Source: Oribacterium sp. UBA4274 (GTDB lineage: Bacteria > Bacillota > Clostridia > Lachnospirales > Lachnospiraceae). From it: DNA of 14,429 bases. The notes under the pieces are model-generated. The model ran no database searches. It saw nothing but the letters and a program-made list of their open reading frames with translations, and was not told the DNA's origin. Position numbers and translations under genes: made by a program. Within the stretch, counting starts at the first letter, position 1; each line of letters begins with the position of its first letter. This document shows positions 13,438 to 14,429 of the stretch, piece by piece. The stretch covers positions 1 to 14,429 of the forward strand of contig DGVW01000099.1 of NCBI GenBank assembly GCA_002396005.1, read 5' to 3'.

Positions 13438-14202
13438 ATGGCAGATTACAGAGAGAAGGCCAATGCTAGACTCATTGAAGCAATCACAAAGCTTAAAGAG
13501 TCAAACGGTCAGGACAAAACCGCTGAGCAGCAGATCACAGAAGAGCTTATAAATAACGCACAGTTCATGATGCCTGTTATGATCACAGATGAGGAGTCTG
13601 ATGACAGAAAGCTTCTTTACGGAGTGACAGCTATGCAGGATGGTCATCCATTCTACATGCTTTTTACCAGCAAGCAGAAGCTTAAGACTTGGAACAAGGA
13701 AGGCAGGAACATAAAAACTGTTACACATAACTTTGAAGAGATCACCGATATTGCTATAGGAGACAGCAGGATTTTCGGTCTCGTAGTAAATCCCGGTGAG
13801 GATAATTTCATCATTGCACGTCCTACAATCGCTGATCTCCGTACCAGAATCAAGGGCGCGGAGATGGGTATGGAAGGTGAAACTGCAAGAGCAGATGAGG
13901 ATGTTACATTCCAGGATCTTCGCGATGACGAGGTAACAAAGGAGCTTCAGGAAGCTCTTGTCAAGGCTATGGGAGAGGACAAGAACATCATCAAGGGCTA
14001 TTTCAGAGACATGATCAGGAAGGGTCACCTTGATTACGTTGTTGTTATTGATCACATCGGTTCTATGGATGAAGTATTCCCTAAGATTATGGAAAGCTGT
14101 AAGAGCCACTCACATGGAAGAGCAGTTGCCCTTCTTTCAGCCAAGGCACCGATCGCATCCAAGGCTATCAAGGGTGTTGAGCCGATTTATACTAATTTTT
14201 GA
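13438..14202 (+). CDS. SseB-family protein
   Basis: 254-residue soluble protein with no signal peptide or membrane helix. The first part (about residues 20-150, including FMMPVMITDEE, LLYGVTAMQDG and FYMLFTSKQKLKTW) resembles the SseB N-terminal domain. The latter part (about 185-250) resembles the SseB C-terminal domain named after 'enhanced serine sensitivity' in E. coli. The molecular function is not known. The start at 13438 is set by AGGAGG (13425-13430) seven bases upstream; an in-frame ATG at 13381 has no SD. Its place after trpA may be coincidental. I am fairly sure of the family and make no claim about pathway. Confidence 0.7.
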   Translation: MADYREKANARLIEAITKLKESNGQDKTAEQQITEELINNAQFMMPVMITDEESDDRKLLYGVTAMQDGHPFYMLFTSKQKLKTWNKEGRNIKTVTHNFEEITDIAIGDSRIFGLVVNPGEDNFIIARPTIADLRTRIKGAEMGMEGETARADEDVTFQDLRDDEVTKELQEALVKAMGEDKNIIKGYFRDMIRKGHLDYVVVIDHIGSMDEVFPKIMESCKSHSHGRAVALLSAKAPIASKAIKGVEPIYTNF

Positions 14203-14302
14203 TAAATATTTTTTAAAAAGCTGATTGACAACTGTTATCTACATAATCAGATGAAACAATCAAGTATTTTCAAGTATAGTACAATCCGGAGATGTAAATT
14301 TC

Positions 14303-14352
14303 TTGACAAACATATGTCAGGACTAGTAATATTTCCTTATACGTACTATAAG
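14303..14352 (+). promoter_or_regulatory. Promoter and operator-like repeats before the last gene
   Basis: TTGACA (14303-14308) with TAATAT (14327-14332), 18-base spacer, makes a plausible promoter. TGACA (14304-14308) and TGTCA (14315-14319) form an inverted repeat over the -35. CTTATA (14336-14341) and TATAAG (14347-14352) form another just after the predicted start point. Two symmetrical sites around one promoter suggest a regulated gene. The stretch 14205-14300 shows only an AATCAG/CTGATT repeat without a T-run. Confidence 0.4.
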
Positions 14353-14382
14353 TAGGTACTTTAAAAAGAAAGAGGTGTTGGA

Positions 14383-14429
14383 ATGAAGCATATCATGACA
14401 TTAAATACCAGAGACATGAAGAGATCAGA
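14383..14429 (+). CDS. Start of an unidentified gene, cut by the window end
   Basis: An ATG at 14383 is preceded by AGAGGTG (14371-14377) at good SD spacing and opens a frame of 15 whole codons beginning MKHIMTLNTRDMKRS. The piece is too short to assign to a family. Confidence 0.55.
   Translation, partial: MKHIMTLNTRDMKRS

Noticed and set aside
13501..14109. Minus-strand open frame of 202 codons
   Set aside because: It is antisense to the SseB-family gene, which has a strong SD and family-like sequence.

Overview
This window looks like a chromosomal stretch from an anaerobic Firmicute of the Lachnospiraceae type (Butyrivibrio/Roseburia-like; genus is a guess). The reasons are moderate GC, strong AGGAGG-type ribosome binding sites, a tRNA-Trp T-box leader, a gluconate 5-dehydrogenase of the Firmicutes type and a cre-like operator. 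No transposase, integrase, phage gene, CRISPR array, rRNA or tRNA gene was seen.

Left part (1-4985): a TRAP transporter of the TAXI class. A sigma-A-like promoter (33-61) leads into a lipoprotein solute-binding protein, a small membrane-anchored DUF1850 protein that overlaps it by one base, and a large fused TRAP permease. Next comes an SDR dehydrogenase closely resembling gluconate 5-dehydrogenase, with its own leader carrying a consensus-perfect cre/LacI-type site and a GTTTAC direct repeat. It ends at a long rod-like hairpin with a T-tract. The transporter may feed a sugar acid or keto acid to the dehydrogenase, but this is inferred only from adjacency.

Middle part (5000-7850): a membrane diguanylate cyclase (dCache sensor, PAS-like linker, GGDEF with an I-site) preceded by an exact flagellar-sigma -10 octamer. 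It is convergent with an mscS-type channel gene, with a perfect 9-bp terminator hairpin between them.

Right part (7860-13290): tryptophan biosynthesis in an unusual layout. trpC stands alone first. A 566-base gap follows, holding an inverted repeat that echoes the trpC ribosome-binding region, a promoter with a Fur-box-like sequence, and a complete T-box riboswitch with UGG specifier. Then come tightly packed trpD-trpF-trpB-trpA. trpE and trpG are not here. Downstream lie an SseB-family gene and the first 15 codons of an unidentified gene.

I found no wholly new system. The most distinctive points are the regulatory signals: split trp operon, possible iron box, repeats around trpC, sigma-28-like promoter on a c-di-GMP enzyme, and cre site on the dehydrogenase. 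Several enzyme-level oddities in TrpA, TrpD and TrpF also stand out. All were read by eye and need computation or experiment.
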